Shown: positions 7,861 to 16,358, counted from the first letter of the stretch. The stretch: 64,000 nucleotides of DNA from Sediminibacterium sp. (GCA_016786865.1 JAEUVE010000011.1:248001-312000); one strand, 5' to 3'. Notes: generated by a model from the letters alone, not told the origin. Numbers and translations are program-made.

Positions 7861-7870
7861 GATTTTCAAG

Positions 7871-7944
7871 TGGGCCCACCAGGGCATGATCCTGGGACCC
7901 CCTGATTATGAGTCAGGTGCTCTAACCAACTGAGCTATAGGCCC
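7871..7944 (-). tRNA. tRNA with anticodon CAU (tRNA-Ile2 or elongator Met)
   Basis: 74-nt cloverleaf: acceptor GGGCCTA with TGGGCCC, D arm TAGCTCAGTTGGTTAGAGC, anticodon arm CCTGA-CTCATAA-TCAGG (anticodon CAT), T stem CCAGG/CCTGG, discriminator A, no encoded CCA. The body GGGCCTATAGCTCAG...TGGGCCCA is that of Bacteroidota isoleucine tRNAs, so I favour the lysidine-modified Ile2 tRNA reading AUA; elongator Met is the alternative. The T loop reads ATCATGC instead of the usual TTCRANY, so the normal T54-A58 pair is exchanged for A54-T58. Confidence 0.85.
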
Positions 7945-8032
7945 AAAGAACAGTATTGTTCTTATGAGGGTGGCAAAAATAATGAAATATTGCTTTCCCT
8001 GTTAAAAAAAGGAGGGAGTGATAACGGCCATA

Positions 8033-8818
8033 TCAGACTGGCTGGCCGGAGGGATGTCCGGCATTTTTTTCGTCCAAAATTTTAGCCAGATGGCTTTTCT
8101 CGGCAATTTCCCGGATCACCTGATCCAGTTCTTTGGCAGAGGTAAGTACAATGTCAATCATTTCCCTACGTTCCTCCTCACTGGAATTAACCATTTGTAA
8201 TACAGTGATGGCGCCCATCAGCCGGGCAAGCGGTGCCCTTACTATATGCGACTGTATCCAGCCAATTTCCTTGAGCATATTGTTCTGCAGCTTTATAGCC
8301 TTCAGATGCTCTTCGAGCTGATCCTTGGCAATCACCAGTTCCCGGTTCATCTGGCTGAGTTCAGCTGTTCTTGCTGTTACTTTTTCTTCCAGCAGGTGAT
8401 TTTGATTTCTGAGCTGATCCATCAGATATACATTCAGTAAAAGATTTTTGATCCGGAGATCTACTTCAACCAGGTCGAATGGTTTGGTTACAAAATCGCT
8501 TGCTCCTTCGGTGAGGGCCTTTTTCTTTGCTTCTGGTGTTGCATCTGCAGTTAAAACCAGAATAGGCATAAACCGGTCGGTTTCCTGTTCAGCTTTGAGC
8601 TGAGCCATGATATCATAGCCAGATAAGTGTGGCATCATCAGGTCCAGCAACAATAAATCCGGATTGAACTCCTGAACGATCTGCAGCGCCTCTCTTGGAT
8701 CACTGGTACTTCTGACATTATTATATCCCTTGATGAGCAAAAGGTTCTCCAGTATCTCAATATTGGCAGTTTGATCGTCTACAATTAAAATACGGGCATC
8801 TGTTAAACGAGACTCCAT
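8033..8818 (-). CDS. Response regulator with C-terminal DHp-like helix, no ATPase domain
   Basis: 261 residues. An N-terminal receiver domain (about 8-125) has the DD acidic pair in ILIVDDQ, phospho-Asp in LLLLDLMMP, Thr in VLTADA and Lys in VTKPFD. A coiled coil follows (about 135-185), then a helix QSHIVRAPLARLMGAITVLQ that looks like the H-box of a histidine-kinase dimerisation domain. The ATP-binding domain is missing, so this may serve as a phosphotransfer or dimerisation module. It starts 12 bases after the stop of the hybrid kinase upstream, so the two are an operon and the kinase is the likely partner. Confidence 0.75.
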   Translation of the reverse strand: MESRLTDARILIVDDQTANIEILENLLLIKGYNNVRSTSDPREALQIVQEFNPDLLLLDLMMPHLSGYDIMAQLKAEQETDRFMPILVLTADATPEAKKKALTEGASDFVTKPFDLVEVDLRIKNLLLNVYLMDQLRNQNHLLEEKVTARTAELSQMNRELVIAKDQLEEHLKAIKLQNNMLKEIGWIQSHIVRAPLARLMGAITVLQMVNSSEEERREMIDIVLTSAKELDQVIREIAEKSHLAKILDEKNAGHPSGQPV

Positions 8819-8830
8819 GCTAGCAATAAT

Positions 8831-11800
8831 TTATTTGAAATAAGTATCCAGTATGTTGATGAATTCGCTGATATCAAAGGGTTTGGTAAGATAATTCTTT
8901 GCTCCGGCCTTTAACATGGCTGTAAGCTGCTTCGGCATTGCATCCGCACTGATGATCACAACCGGTATTCCGCTGGTTGCTTCATCCTGTTTCAGTTGTT
9001 CCAGCACATCCGATCCATGCATATCCGGTAAATTCAGGTCTAGCAGAATCAGTTTAGGTTGATGCTGTTTGGCCAATTGTACGGCCTGCTTGCCAAACAT
9101 ATTGGTGATTAGGCTTATACCGGGCCTATTGGCTGCAATAATTTGCTCAACCAGTTCAATGTTAGAAACATTGTCTTCGATATAAAGTATGTATCCCTTT
9201 TGCGCTACTTCTTTCTGCTGTCCATTCTGCAGATCTCCATTTTGTTGAACCCGGTCTAATTCTTTAATCGTTCTGGGTAACTCAATCCAGAAATTGCTGC
9301 CCTTACCTATTTCACTCTCAACCCCCTGCTCTCCACCCATCAATGCAGTGAGCTGCTTTACTACTGCAAGTCCAAGTCCCGTACCTTCAATAACGGTCTT
9401 TTCGGCACCTACCCTTTCAAAAGGAGTAAATATTTTGCGAATATCTTCCTCTGCAATACCCTTACCACCATCGGAAACCGAAATTCTGACCGGTACAATA
9501 CCTTTTTCATTTTGTGGCCTTAGTTCCTGTTTTAATTGAACCCATCCACCAGGTTGGTTGTATTTAATGGCGTTATTGGCCAGATTGAGTAAGATTTGTT
9601 TGAGCCGCTGACAATCAGCACGCACATACAGGGGATCTGTAGCGGCCGGCATTATTTCTATGGTAACACCCGCCGCAGCCGCAGCAGGGCTTAGTGTATC
9701 TGAAATTTCCCGAAGGATGCTGTTGATTTCGACCGGTTCAACAGAAATGGATACCCGGCCTGCTTCAATTCTTGAAATGTCCAGCACTTCGTTGATCAGA
9801 TCCAGTAAGTGTTTTCCACTTCTGAGTATGTGGTTTACTGCTTTCTTTTGTGTTACGCTTAGTTCACCCATTTCCAGCAATTGCGCAAAACCAAGAATTG
9901 AATTCATCGGGGTCCGGAGTTCGTGACTCATTCTCGACAAGAAATCGCTTTTTGCAAGGTTGGCTTTTTCTGCTTCCATCCGGGCCTTTTCCAGAGCAGT
10001 ATTGGACCGTTCCAGCTCTGCTGTCCGCATCATTATTTTCTCCTCCAGGTTTTGGTTCAGGTCCTTGATCTCCTGTTCAATTCTTTTTCTTTCAGTAATA
10101 TCTTCTTTGATGGCCAGGAAGTGCGTAATGGTTCCACGGTCATTAAAAATCGGACTGATGGTGGATTGCTCCCAATACAGTTCTCCGCTTTTCTTCACAT
10201 TATGGAAAGTACCCTTCCATTGTTTTCCCTCAGTTATATTATCCCATAAATTGGTATACTCTTCCGGGGAGGTTTCTCCCGATTTCAATACCCTGGGGTT
10301 TTTTCCAATCAGTTCTTCGGGTGTATAACCGGTTGTTCTGAATGTGTTTGGGTTGGCGTATTCAATGTTTCCGTCGAGGTTGGTAATTACGATGCTTACA
10401 GGGCTTTGTTCTACAGCTCTGGATAACTTCCGTACCTGTTCTTCTGTTTTTCTTTGAACAGTAATATCACGCCAGGTAGTGAGGATAACCTGGTTATCGC
10501 CTTCATATTCTATACTCGTAAGATTTACCTGAATCAATATGGGGGTTCCGTCGAAGCGATTGTGCACCCATTCAAACGAGGTGTTTCCTTTTTCAAAGGT
10601 TTCACTGATTACATAGTGTACAAGCTCCTCAGATTTTTGTCCGTTGGGTTGAATTTCGGGAGAAATTTCCTCAGGCCTTTTCCCTAAGATCATCGATCTG
10701 CTGCCTCCCAATATTAGCTCCGCCGCTTTATTGCATTCAATGAATATGCCATTTTTAACAATCAGGTATCCATCGGGGGAGTCGTAGAACAGGGTTTTGT
10801 ATCGTTTCTCACTACCTCTCAAAGCCAGTTCTGCCAACTTCTGCTCTGTGATATCTCTGGTGAGGGCAATGAAACCAATCATTTGTCCTTCATCGTTGTG
10901 ATGGGGATGTATATTAGTGGAAAACCAGAAGCGGGTTCCACTTTTTTTAAAAGCTTCTCCCTCAATATTCCATTGGTCGTTAGGGGAAAGCGATCCCTGG
11001 TCAATTTTTTGTTGGATATTTTCCTGCAACTGATGGATCTTCTCAATTGTTTCAGGTGGATAGAGTTTGGTAAGCGGCACTTTTTCGAACTCAGCCGGGT
11101 GGTATCCAAATATTTTTACGATTGAGGAGCTGCAGAAATTGGGTTGAAGATTCATGTCGGTAGTCCATACCATGTCCGACATATTCTCTGTGATCTCCCG
11201 ATATTTGGTTTCGCTTTTTTGCAGCAATTCCAAGGTCCTGCTTCTGCTTTTCACATTCACCAGCATCTCCGCAAAAACGGTCAGCAACATTTGTTCGGGC
11301 TCAGAAAAAACATGTTTGTTTCTTACTGCATCCAGTCCTATAAACCCGGAACATATACCATTTTCCATGATAGGAACAGAGATCACACTTTTAATTTCCT
11401 GTTGTTCCAGAAATATCCTTAATCCGTTTCCTTTAGGTAATTCAGAAACATCCGGCACATGCAGGGTTTTTCCGAGGTCCATGAGCGCTGCCCACTCTTT
11501 CAAATCATTAATGGGCAGGTTCTGCAACAGATGAATTTGCTGGCTGATTCCCTTGGCACACCATTCATGTGTATTGCTGAATGTGTTTTGTTTCCGGTTG
11601 TAATGAAATATATAGAAGCGATCTGCACCTATGAATTCTCCCAATTCTGCCAGAGAGTTATTGATGGCGGAATCCAGCTGTTCAATGGGTAGGTTAATAT
11701 AGGTTTTGGAAATTTTGGTAAGCAGGTATTGAAGGCCCGTTTGAAAACGCAGTTCTTTCTCTGAATTAATCTGATCTGTTATATCTGTGAAGGAGATAAA

Positions 11801-11851
11801 AACCTGGTAAGGCTTCGATTCACTCCCCTTGAATTCGGGTTCTGCATTCAC
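8831..11851 (-). CDS. Hybrid sensor histidine kinase (PAS-GAF-PAS3-HisKA-HATPase-REC), main part
   Basis: 1006-residue downstream part of a frameshifted gene. In order: end of a PAS domain, GAF (about 30-200), three PAS domains (about 215-345, 350-465, 470-590), coiled coil, HisKA with SHELRTPMN (His near 642), HATPase with N, G1 and G2 boxes (NLANNAIKYN, DGGKGI, EGTGLGLAVV), and a receiver (about 887-1005) with phospho-Asp in LILLDLNLP. No membrane segment is seen, so it is a cytoplasmic sensor. The true N-terminus lies in the overlapping 126-residue frame; an A10 run at 11869-11878 separates them. The ATG near 11851 is internal to the PAS domain, so it is probably not the natural start. Confidence 0.8.
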   Translation of the reverse strand: MNAEPEFKGSESKPYQVFISFTDITDQINSEKELRFQTGLQYLLTKISKTYINLPIEQLDSAINNSLAELGEFIGADRFYIFHYNRKQNTFSNTHEWCAKGISQQIHLLQNLPINDLKEWAALMDLGKTLHVPDVSELPKGNGLRIFLEQQEIKSVISVPIMENGICSGFIGLDAVRNKHVFSEPEQMLLTVFAEMLVNVKSRSRTLELLQKSETKYREITENMSDMVWTTDMNLQPNFCSSSIVKIFGYHPAEFEKVPLTKLYPPETIEKIHQLQENIQQKIDQGSLSPNDQWNIEGEAFKKSGTRFWFSTNIHPHHNDEGQMIGFIALTRDITEQKLAELALRGSEKRYKTLFYDSPDGYLIVKNGIFIECNKAAELILGGSRSMILGKRPEEISPEIQPNGQKSEELVHYVISETFEKGNTSFEWVHNRFDGTPILIQVNLTSIEYEGDNQVILTTWRDITVQRKTEEQVRKLSRAVEQSPVSIVITNLDGNIEYANPNTFRTTGYTPEELIGKNPRVLKSGETSPEEYTNLWDNITEGKQWKGTFHNVKKSGELYWEQSTISPIFNDRGTITHFLAIKEDITERKRIEQEIKDLNQNLEEKIMMRTAELERSNTALEKARMEAEKANLAKSDFLSRMSHELRTPMNSILGFAQLLEMGELSVTQKKAVNHILRSGKHLLDLINEVLDISRIEAGRVSISVEPVEINSILREISDTLSPAAAAAGVTIEIMPAATDPLYVRADCQRLKQILLNLANNAIKYNQPGGWVQLKQELRPQNEKGIVPVRISVSDGGKGIAEEDIRKIFTPFERVGAEKTVIEGTGLGLAVVKQLTALMGGEQGVESEIGKGSNFWIELPRTIKELDRVQQNGDLQNGQQKEVAQKGYILYIEDNVSNIELVEQIIAANRPGISLITNMFGKQAVQLAKQHQPKLILLDLNLPDMHGSDVLEQLKQDEATSGIPVVIISADAMPKQLTAMLKAGAKNYLTKPFDISEFINILDTYFK

Positions 11852-12200
11852 AAGAATCCATATCCGCGTTTTTTTTTTCGGGATGAAAAATTCCCATTAC
11901 GATGTTTTGCACCGTTTTACCGCTTTGGATTACCTGATAGAATGGGTATTGTTCGGGAAGAAACGGACTCCCATCCTGATGGATAATGTCTTCCTCTTCT
12001 TTGTGATCAATGATTTTCTGTATCTGAGCTACAGTCAGCCCCAATATTTTTTCGGCAGCAGGATTGGCGGTAATGATTTTACCGTCTCTGTTCTGACAAA
12101 TAACTCCTTTGGCCATTCTTTTGAACAGCGTTTCAAATAAACCTTTGTCTGAAGCAGTTTCCCCTGATTGGCCTGGTTGCTTGTTGGTATGCAAACTCAT
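11820..12200 (-). CDS. N-terminal PAS fragment of the hybrid kinase, separated by frameshift
   Basis: The first 120 or so residues of the kinase. PAS signature: GVICQNRDGKIITANPAAEKILG. The frame leaves the PAS fold at ...GIFHPEKK, where the minus strand has ten A residues (11869-11878). With nine A the reading would become EKKTRIWILVNAEPEF and flow directly into the downstream frame, restoring a normal PAS/PAC end and a protein of about 1120 residues. This is therefore a real mutation, a sequencing error in a homopolymer, or slippage-based expression. Confidence 0.75.
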   Translation of the reverse strand: MSLHTNKQPGQSGETASDKGLFETLFKRMAKGVICQNRDGKIITANPAAEKILGLTVAQIQKIIDHKEEEDIIHQDGSPFLPEQYPFYQVIQSGKTVQNIVMGIFHPEKKNADMDSCECRTRIQGE

Positions 12201-12364
12201 GAAAAGCCTTTGATGAAAGTTACTTATTCATTTGCAGCAATCAACGCTGAAAGGCATCATTTGTTTAGACTTGCAGTTTTTTTTATATAGTTTTTACTGA
12301 AAAGCAGTCTCTTGCAGAAATCAACCCTCCAATAATGCTATCGGTTCTGTTAGATGGTCCAAAA

Positions 12365-12949
12365 TCAGTTGCCCTGCTTGCGAACGTATTTTGTAAGGAT
12401 TACAATTACCTGGCCTTCAATTTTTCCCTCAATCTGTTCCGTATTGTCTGGTACGAGGCGGATATTTTTTACCACAGTTCCCATTTTGGCATTCAGAGTA
12501 GATCCTTTCACATCGAGTGATTTGGTCAGCACTACAGTATCTCCCTGCTGCAATACAGCTCCGTTGCAGTCTTTGTGCAGATCAACACTACCGTCGCTTT
12601 CATGATCTCCGGTTGCTTTTGCCCAGGCCAGCTGTTCATCGGTGAGGTAAAGCATGTCTAACAGATCAGCAGCCCAGCTTTCTGAACGCAGCCTGTTCAA
12701 CATTCGCCATGAAACCACCTGAACCCCGGGAACCTCGCTCCACATGGAGGTAGACAGGCATTTCCAATGTTCCTGATCCAGCGCTGCTTTTTTTTCAATC
12801 TGAGCCAGGCAGGTAGTGCAAACAAGGATATTGTTATCGGGGTTAGAACTGTCTTGCGGCGGAACTTCATATACCTTCAACTCGTTGGCTGATTCGCATA
12901 GTTCACATTTGTTTTCACTTCTGTTGCGCAATACCTGTTCTGTTGTCAT
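12365..12949 (-). CDS. yjdM: YjdM/PhnA-family zinc-ribbon protein
   Basis: 194 residues. The N-terminal zinc ribbon has two Cys-x2-Cys knuckles (NKCELCES and VCTTCLAQ), and the C-terminal PhnA domain includes DCNGAVLQQGDTVVLTKSLDVKGS. The N-terminal extension of about 80 residues is usual in Bacteroidota members. The family was named for alkylphosphonate operons in E. coli but is not required for C-P lyase, and its biochemical role is unsettled. A TACCTTGC sequence about 20 bp upstream of the start resembles a -7 element. Monocistronic, between the kinase and a divergent secreted protein. Confidence 0.85.
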   Translation of the reverse strand: MTTEQVLRNRSENKCELCESANELKVYEVPPQDSSNPDNNILVCTTCLAQIEKKAALDQEHWKCLSTSMWSEVPGVQVVSWRMLNRLRSESWAADLLDMLYLTDEQLAWAKATGDHESDGSVDLHKDCNGAVLQQGDTVVLTKSLDVKGSTLNAKMGTVVKNIRLVPDNTEQIEGKIEGQVIVILTKYVRKQGN

Positions 12950-13051
12950 GACGTTAATTTTGAAGGCGCAAGGTACGAAACATTAAAAGATGGGAAGGGA
13001 ATAACATTTTCTGATGCTTAATTGCTTATATTGTATCACAAACCGAATGGA

Positions 13052-13432
13052 ATGAAACCCATACTGATTCTTTCACTAACCTTTTTTATTGCAACGGCAT
13101 CCAATGCTCAGTCTCACAAAAAGCAGTCTGCTCATGTAAAAAAAAGCAGTCCGGAGTTTATAGCGGAAGTAGGTTGCGGGCAGTGTCAATTAGGGCTTCC
13201 CGGTAAAACCTGCGATCTGGCCATTCGCATAAAGGGGAAGGCGTATTTTGTTTCAGGAACAGATATCGACTCTCATGGAGATGCGCATGCATCAGATGGA
13301 TTTTGTAATGCTATCCGGAAGGCCAGGGTGCAGGGAAAGCTGCACAACAAACGGTTTAAGGCCAATTACTTTGAGCTGATTTCAGAAGAATTATCACATA
13401 CAGAAGCCGCTGCTCCTACAAAAACAAATTAA
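13052..13432 (+). CDS. Small secreted Cys-containing protein (DUF6370-like)
   Basis: About 126 residues. The start at ATG 13052 gives a clean signal peptide (MKPILILSLTFFIATASNA); the frame stays open to 13022 but that would bury the signal. The mature part has conserved Cys positions in EVGCGQCQ, GKTCDLAI and DGFCNAI, and the segment DIDSHGDAHASDGFCNAIRKA resembles DUF6370. Likely periplasmic or cell-surface; function unknown. Confidence 0.7.
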   Translation: MKPILILSLTFFIATASNAQSHKKQSAHVKKSSPEFIAEVGCGQCQLGLPGKTCDLAIRIKGKAYFVSGTDIDSHGDAHASDGFCNAIRKARVQGKLHNKRFKANYFELISEELSHTEAAAPTKTN

Positions 13433-13463
13433 ATTTCAACTGCTGCAGCTTAGTTTTGCCGGC

Positions 13464-14078
13464 ATGGAACCTGTAAAGAACATCATTTTTGATTTAGGCG
13501 GTATTTTTTTAAACATTGACTATCAGTTAACCAGTAAAGCCTTTAAAAGGCTGGGAGTTCATCAATTTGATGAAATGTTTACCCAACAGTACTCCAATGA
13601 TCTCTTTGAGTTACTGGAAACCGGCCGCTTGTCTCCGCAGGATTTTTACAACGCGTTCAGAAAGGAAGCGGGGCTGGAGCTGACTGATGATCAGATTAGG
13701 GATGCCTGGAATGCTTTGCTGCTCGATTTTCCGGCAGAACGTATTCAGTGGCTGGAAAGCATCAGAAACAAATACAATATTTACCTTTTCTCCAATACGA
13801 ATCAGATCCATTACGACCAGTTCATGGCAGATTTTACCCGGGCTTATCCTGGTAAGGATTTTAACGGCTATTTTATTCATGCCTATTACTCCCAGACGCT
13901 TGGCCTTAGAAAGCCCTACATGGCTTCTTTTCAGCAGATACTGAAAGAGCAGGGGCTGGATCCGGCAGAAACGCTTTTTATAGACGATACTTTCAAAAAC
14001 ATTCAGGGGGCACAACAGGTCGGCCTGCGCACCATTCACCTGGAAGCGCCCAAAACAGTGCTGGATCTTGATTTATAA
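13464..14078 (+). CDS. HAD-superfamily hydrolase (HAD-IA)
   Basis: 204 residues. Motif I is IIFDLGGIFLNID: its first Asp is the nucleophile, but the family's second Asp position is Gly, as in several HAD-IA phosphatases. A helical cap spans about residues 18-85. Motif II is YLFSNTNQIH, motif III Lys is in GLRKPYMASF, and motif IV is TLFIDDTFKNI. It is similar to YihX-type sugar-phosphate phosphatases, but the substrate cannot be read from sequence. Convergent with the DUF4834-like gene, only 2 bases between stops. Confidence 0.8.
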   Translation: MEPVKNIIFDLGGIFLNIDYQLTSKAFKRLGVHQFDEMFTQQYSNDLFELLETGRLSPQDFYNAFRKEAGLELTDDQIRDAWNALLLDFPAERIQWLESIRNKYNIYLFSNTNQIHYDQFMADFTRAYPGKDFNGYFIHAYYSQTLGLRKPYMASFQQILKEQGLDPAETLFIDDTFKNIQGAQQVGLRTIHLEAPKTVLDLDL

Positions 14079-14080
14079 AC

Positions 14081-14326
14081 TTATTTGATTTCTTCAAAAT
14101 CGATGTAATCGTCCCTTCTGGTCTCTTTTCCGGGCCGGGAACCGGTCTCAGATTGATTTTGAGGGGGTGTCTGACGGGCATGCTGCTGCTGAAACATTTG
14201 CTGCTCCTGCATTTCTGCCATTTTCCGCTTTAACTGACTGGCTGTTCGGCTTACAGGTATAACCAGTTCAAATAGGAAGCGGTAAGCCAGGTAAATCATT
14301 AAGCACCAGAATAATACTTTAAACAT
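14081..14326 (-). CDS. DUF4834-like small membrane protein
   Basis: 81 residues: one N-terminal membrane helix (FKVLFWCLMIYLAYRFLFELVI), then a basic, Gln-rich cytoplasmic tail ending in the acidic YIDFEEIK. The form matches DUF4834, a short Bacteroidota family of unknown function. It reads away from the rimP operon. Confidence 0.75.
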   Translation of the reverse strand: MFKVLFWCLMIYLAYRFLFELVIPVSRTASQLKRKMAEMQEQQMFQQQHARQTPPQNQSETGSRPGKETRRDDYIDFEEIK

Positions 14327-14397
14327 AAGGCCCTAAAATTACCAAGAAAGCGCTCATTCATTTGTTAAAATGCTGAAAACCCCGGGGGTGCTAAAAA

Positions 14398-14430
14398 TTT
14401 GGAGAATACCCTGTTACTATCGTATATTTG
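14398..14430 (+). promoter_or_regulatory. Promoter of the rimP-nusA-infB operon
   Basis: TTTG at 14398-14401 and TATATTTG at 14423-14430, with a 21-bp spacer, match the Bacteroidota -33/-7 pattern (TTTG ... TAnnTTTG). Transcription would start near 14436, giving a leader of about 50 nt that contains a hairpin. Confidence 0.7.
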
Positions 14431-14448
14431 CACCATCAAAGAATCAAC

Positions 14449-14482
14449 AGAAGGGAACGACTATCGTTCCCTTCTCCTTTTT
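14449..14482 (+). terminator. Leader hairpin with U-run upstream of rimP (attenuator candidate)
   Basis: AGAAGGGAACG (14449-14459) pairs perfectly with CGTTCCCTTCT (14465-14475) around a 5-base loop, followed by CCTTTTTTT. The structure ends a few bases before the rimP ATG at 14487. It has the shape of an intrinsic terminator but lies after the promoter and before the first gene, so it is a plausible attenuator for an operon that encodes NusA. Confidence 0.7.
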
Positions 14483-14486
14483 TAAC

Positions 14487-14957
14487 ATGGCAACAGACCT
14501 TAATATTCCGAAGATAGAGCAGATGCTGAGCAGCATTTTGGCAGAAGAGCCTGCTTATTTCCTGGTATCCGTTACCATTAAACCGACTAATAATATCAAG
14601 GTTTATGTAGACGGGGACGAGGGTATCAAAATTGAAAAATGCGTTTCCATCAACAGAAAGCTCTATAAACTGATAGAAGAATCCGGGTTATATCCCGAGG
14701 GTGATTTTTCCCTGGAAGTTTCTTCTCCCGGAATTGATGAGCCCCTTAAACTGCATCGCCAGTATGCCAAAAATATTGGAAGAACAGTGGAGGTGAAATT
14801 TCTGGATGGTACCGAAAAAGAAGGGGTACTGGAAGCTGTAGCAGAAGCAGACATAATTCTTGCAACAACAACAGGCAAAGGAAAGAAAGCAGTTACCAGT
14901 CAGCTGGTAATACCTTTTAGCAATATAAAATCAACAACCGTTCAAATTAAATTTTAG
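14487..14957 (+). CDS. rimP: Ribosome maturation factor RimP
   Basis: 156 residues from ATG 14487; the frame is open further upstream but that would run through the leader hairpin. The N-terminal alpha/beta domain contains VYVDGDEGIKIEKCVSINRKL, then EGDFSLEVSSPGIDEPLKLHRQYAKNIGRTVEV, the RimP signature, and a C-terminal SH3-like barrel. RimP assists 30S subunit assembly. First gene of the conserved rimP-nusA-infB operon; nusA follows after 20 bases. Confidence 0.93.
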   Translation: MATDLNIPKIEQMLSSILAEEPAYFLVSVTIKPTNNIKVYVDGDEGIKIEKCVSINRKLYKLIEESGLYPEGDFSLEVSSPGIDEPLKLHRQYAKNIGRTVEVKFLDGTEKEGVLEAVAEADIILATTTGKGKKAVTSQLVIPFSNIKSTTVQIKF

Positions 14958-14977
14958 CAGACACAAAAAACAGCGTT

Positions 14978-16228
14978 ATGGCCAGTATCAATCTAATAGA
15001 GGCGTTTCAGGAGTTTAAAGACGCAGAAAATATAGATCGTCCCACGATGATGAAAGTGGTTGAAGATGTATTCAAGACCCTGTTGCGCAAGAAATTCGGT
15101 AGTGATGAAAACTTCGACGTTATTGTGAACGCGGAGAAGGGAGACCTGGAGATCATCCGCCGCCGTATGATTGTGGAAGATGGTGAGGTAATGGATCCGC
15201 TGGCTGAAATTGCCTATACCGATGCAGCTAAGATTGAACCCGACTTTGAAGTTGGTGAAGAATTGTATGAGGAGGTAGACATCCTTGATTTCGGGCGTCG
15301 TGCCATTCTTGCAGCCAAACAAACCCTGGCAAGCCGTATCAGTGACCTGAAGAAAAATGTGCTGGTAAAGAAATATGGCGACCGTATTGGCGAAATCATC
15401 AGCGCTGAAGTGTATCAGGTTTGGAAAAAAGAAGTGTTGTTGCTGGACGAAGAGGGAAATGAGCTGATTTTGCCAAAATCCGAGCAGATTCCGCAGGATT
15501 ACTTTAAAAAGGGAGAGAATATCCGTGCAGTGATTGCCCGGGTAGACATGAAAAATAACTCACCTGTAATCATCCTTTCCAGAACCAGCCCGATGTTTCT
15601 GGCTAAATTGCTGGAAATTGAGGTTCCGGAGATTTTTGATGGTCTGATTGCCATTAAGAAAATTGTACGGGATCCGGGAGACCGCGCCAAAGTAGCGGTG
15701 GAGTCCTATGATGACCGTATTGATCCTGTGGGTGCCTGTGTGGGTATGAAGGGAAGCCGTATTCACGGAATTGTACGTGAACTGAAGAATGAAAACATTG
15801 ATGTAATCAATTATACTACCAATATCCAGTTGCTGATTCAGCGATCACTGACTCCTGCTAAAATCAGCTATATGGAGTTGGATAATGAGAAAAAGCAGGC
15901 CAATGTTTATCTTAAGGCAGATCAGGTATCCCTGGCGATCGGACGCAGGGGGGTGAATATCAAACTGGCCTGTGAGCTGACTGGTTATGAGATTGATGTT
16001 TACCGTGAAGATGAAGAAGTGAGCGATGAGTTTGATATTGACCTGGATGAGTTCAGTGATGAAATTGAGCCATGGATCATTGATGAATTCAAAAAAATCG
16101 GATGTGATACCGGCCGTAGTATCCTGAAACTCACTGTGGATGAGCTGGAAAGAAGAACAGACCTGGAGCGTGAAACCATTGAAGATGTAAGAAAGGTACT
16201 GCAGGAAGAATTTGATAGAGAAGAATAA
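14978..16228 (+). CDS. nusA: Transcription termination/antitermination factor NusA
   Basis: 416 residues. N-terminal RNA-polymerase-binding domain (about 1-125), S1 domain (about 130-200, GEIISAEVYQVWKKEVLLL), and KH domains with DPVGACVGMKGSRIHGIVREL and VSLAIGRRGVNIKLACELTGYEIDV. An acidic linker and short helix-hairpin region follow (SDEFDIDLDEFSDEIEPW...LTVDELERRTDLERE), in place of the two full AR repeats of E. coli. It binds RNA polymerase and controls pausing and termination. Middle gene of the operon; a NusA-responsive leader is possible. Confidence 0.95.
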   Translation: MASINLIEAFQEFKDAENIDRPTMMKVVEDVFKTLLRKKFGSDENFDVIVNAEKGDLEIIRRRMIVEDGEVMDPLAEIAYTDAAKIEPDFEVGEELYEEVDILDFGRRAILAAKQTLASRISDLKKNVLVKKYGDRIGEIISAEVYQVWKKEVLLLDEEGNELILPKSEQIPQDYFKKGENIRAVIARVDMKNNSPVIILSRTSPMFLAKLLEIEVPEIFDGLIAIKKIVRDPGDRAKVAVESYDDRIDPVGACVGMKGSRIHGIVRELKNENIDVINYTTNIQLLIQRSLTPAKISYMELDNEKKQANVYLKADQVSLAIGRRGVNIKLACELTGYEIDVYREDEEVSDEFDIDLDEFSDEIEPWIIDEFKKIGCDTGRSILKLTVDELERRTDLERETIEDVRKVLQEEFDREE

Positions 16229-16306
16229 GCAGCTAATAAGCACGTATCTTTGTCTTGGAGCGTAACAGACCAGCTCCGGGTCAATGATTGGTGCCATTAA
16301 TAAAAT

Positions 16307-16358
16307 GCCCGTGGACAATAGTCCATAGCCATGGGCAGATAGCGAATGGACCATGGAC
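16307..16358. repeat. Nested GTCCAT/ATGGAC palindromic repeat between nusA and infB
   Basis: GCCC (16307) pairs with GGGC (16333-16336) and TGGAC (16312-16316) with GTCCA (16321-16325). Further copies GTCCATAG, CCATGGGC, ATGGACC and CCATGGAC run to 16358. The 143-bp gap is otherwise unused and lies inside an operon, so the structure is transcribed. It looks like a REP-type or tandem decayed palindrome. Confidence 0.55.

Noticed and set aside
7505..7870. Double-glycine leader peptide for the exporter
   Set aside because: The only short frames (7554 and 7766) lack a leader-type helix and GG/GA cleavage site.
7871..7944. tRNA 3' end as an attachment site for the 1040-7860 island
   Set aside because: I searched by eye for a second copy of the tRNA 3' segment near the island's left edge and found none; no integrase gene is present either.
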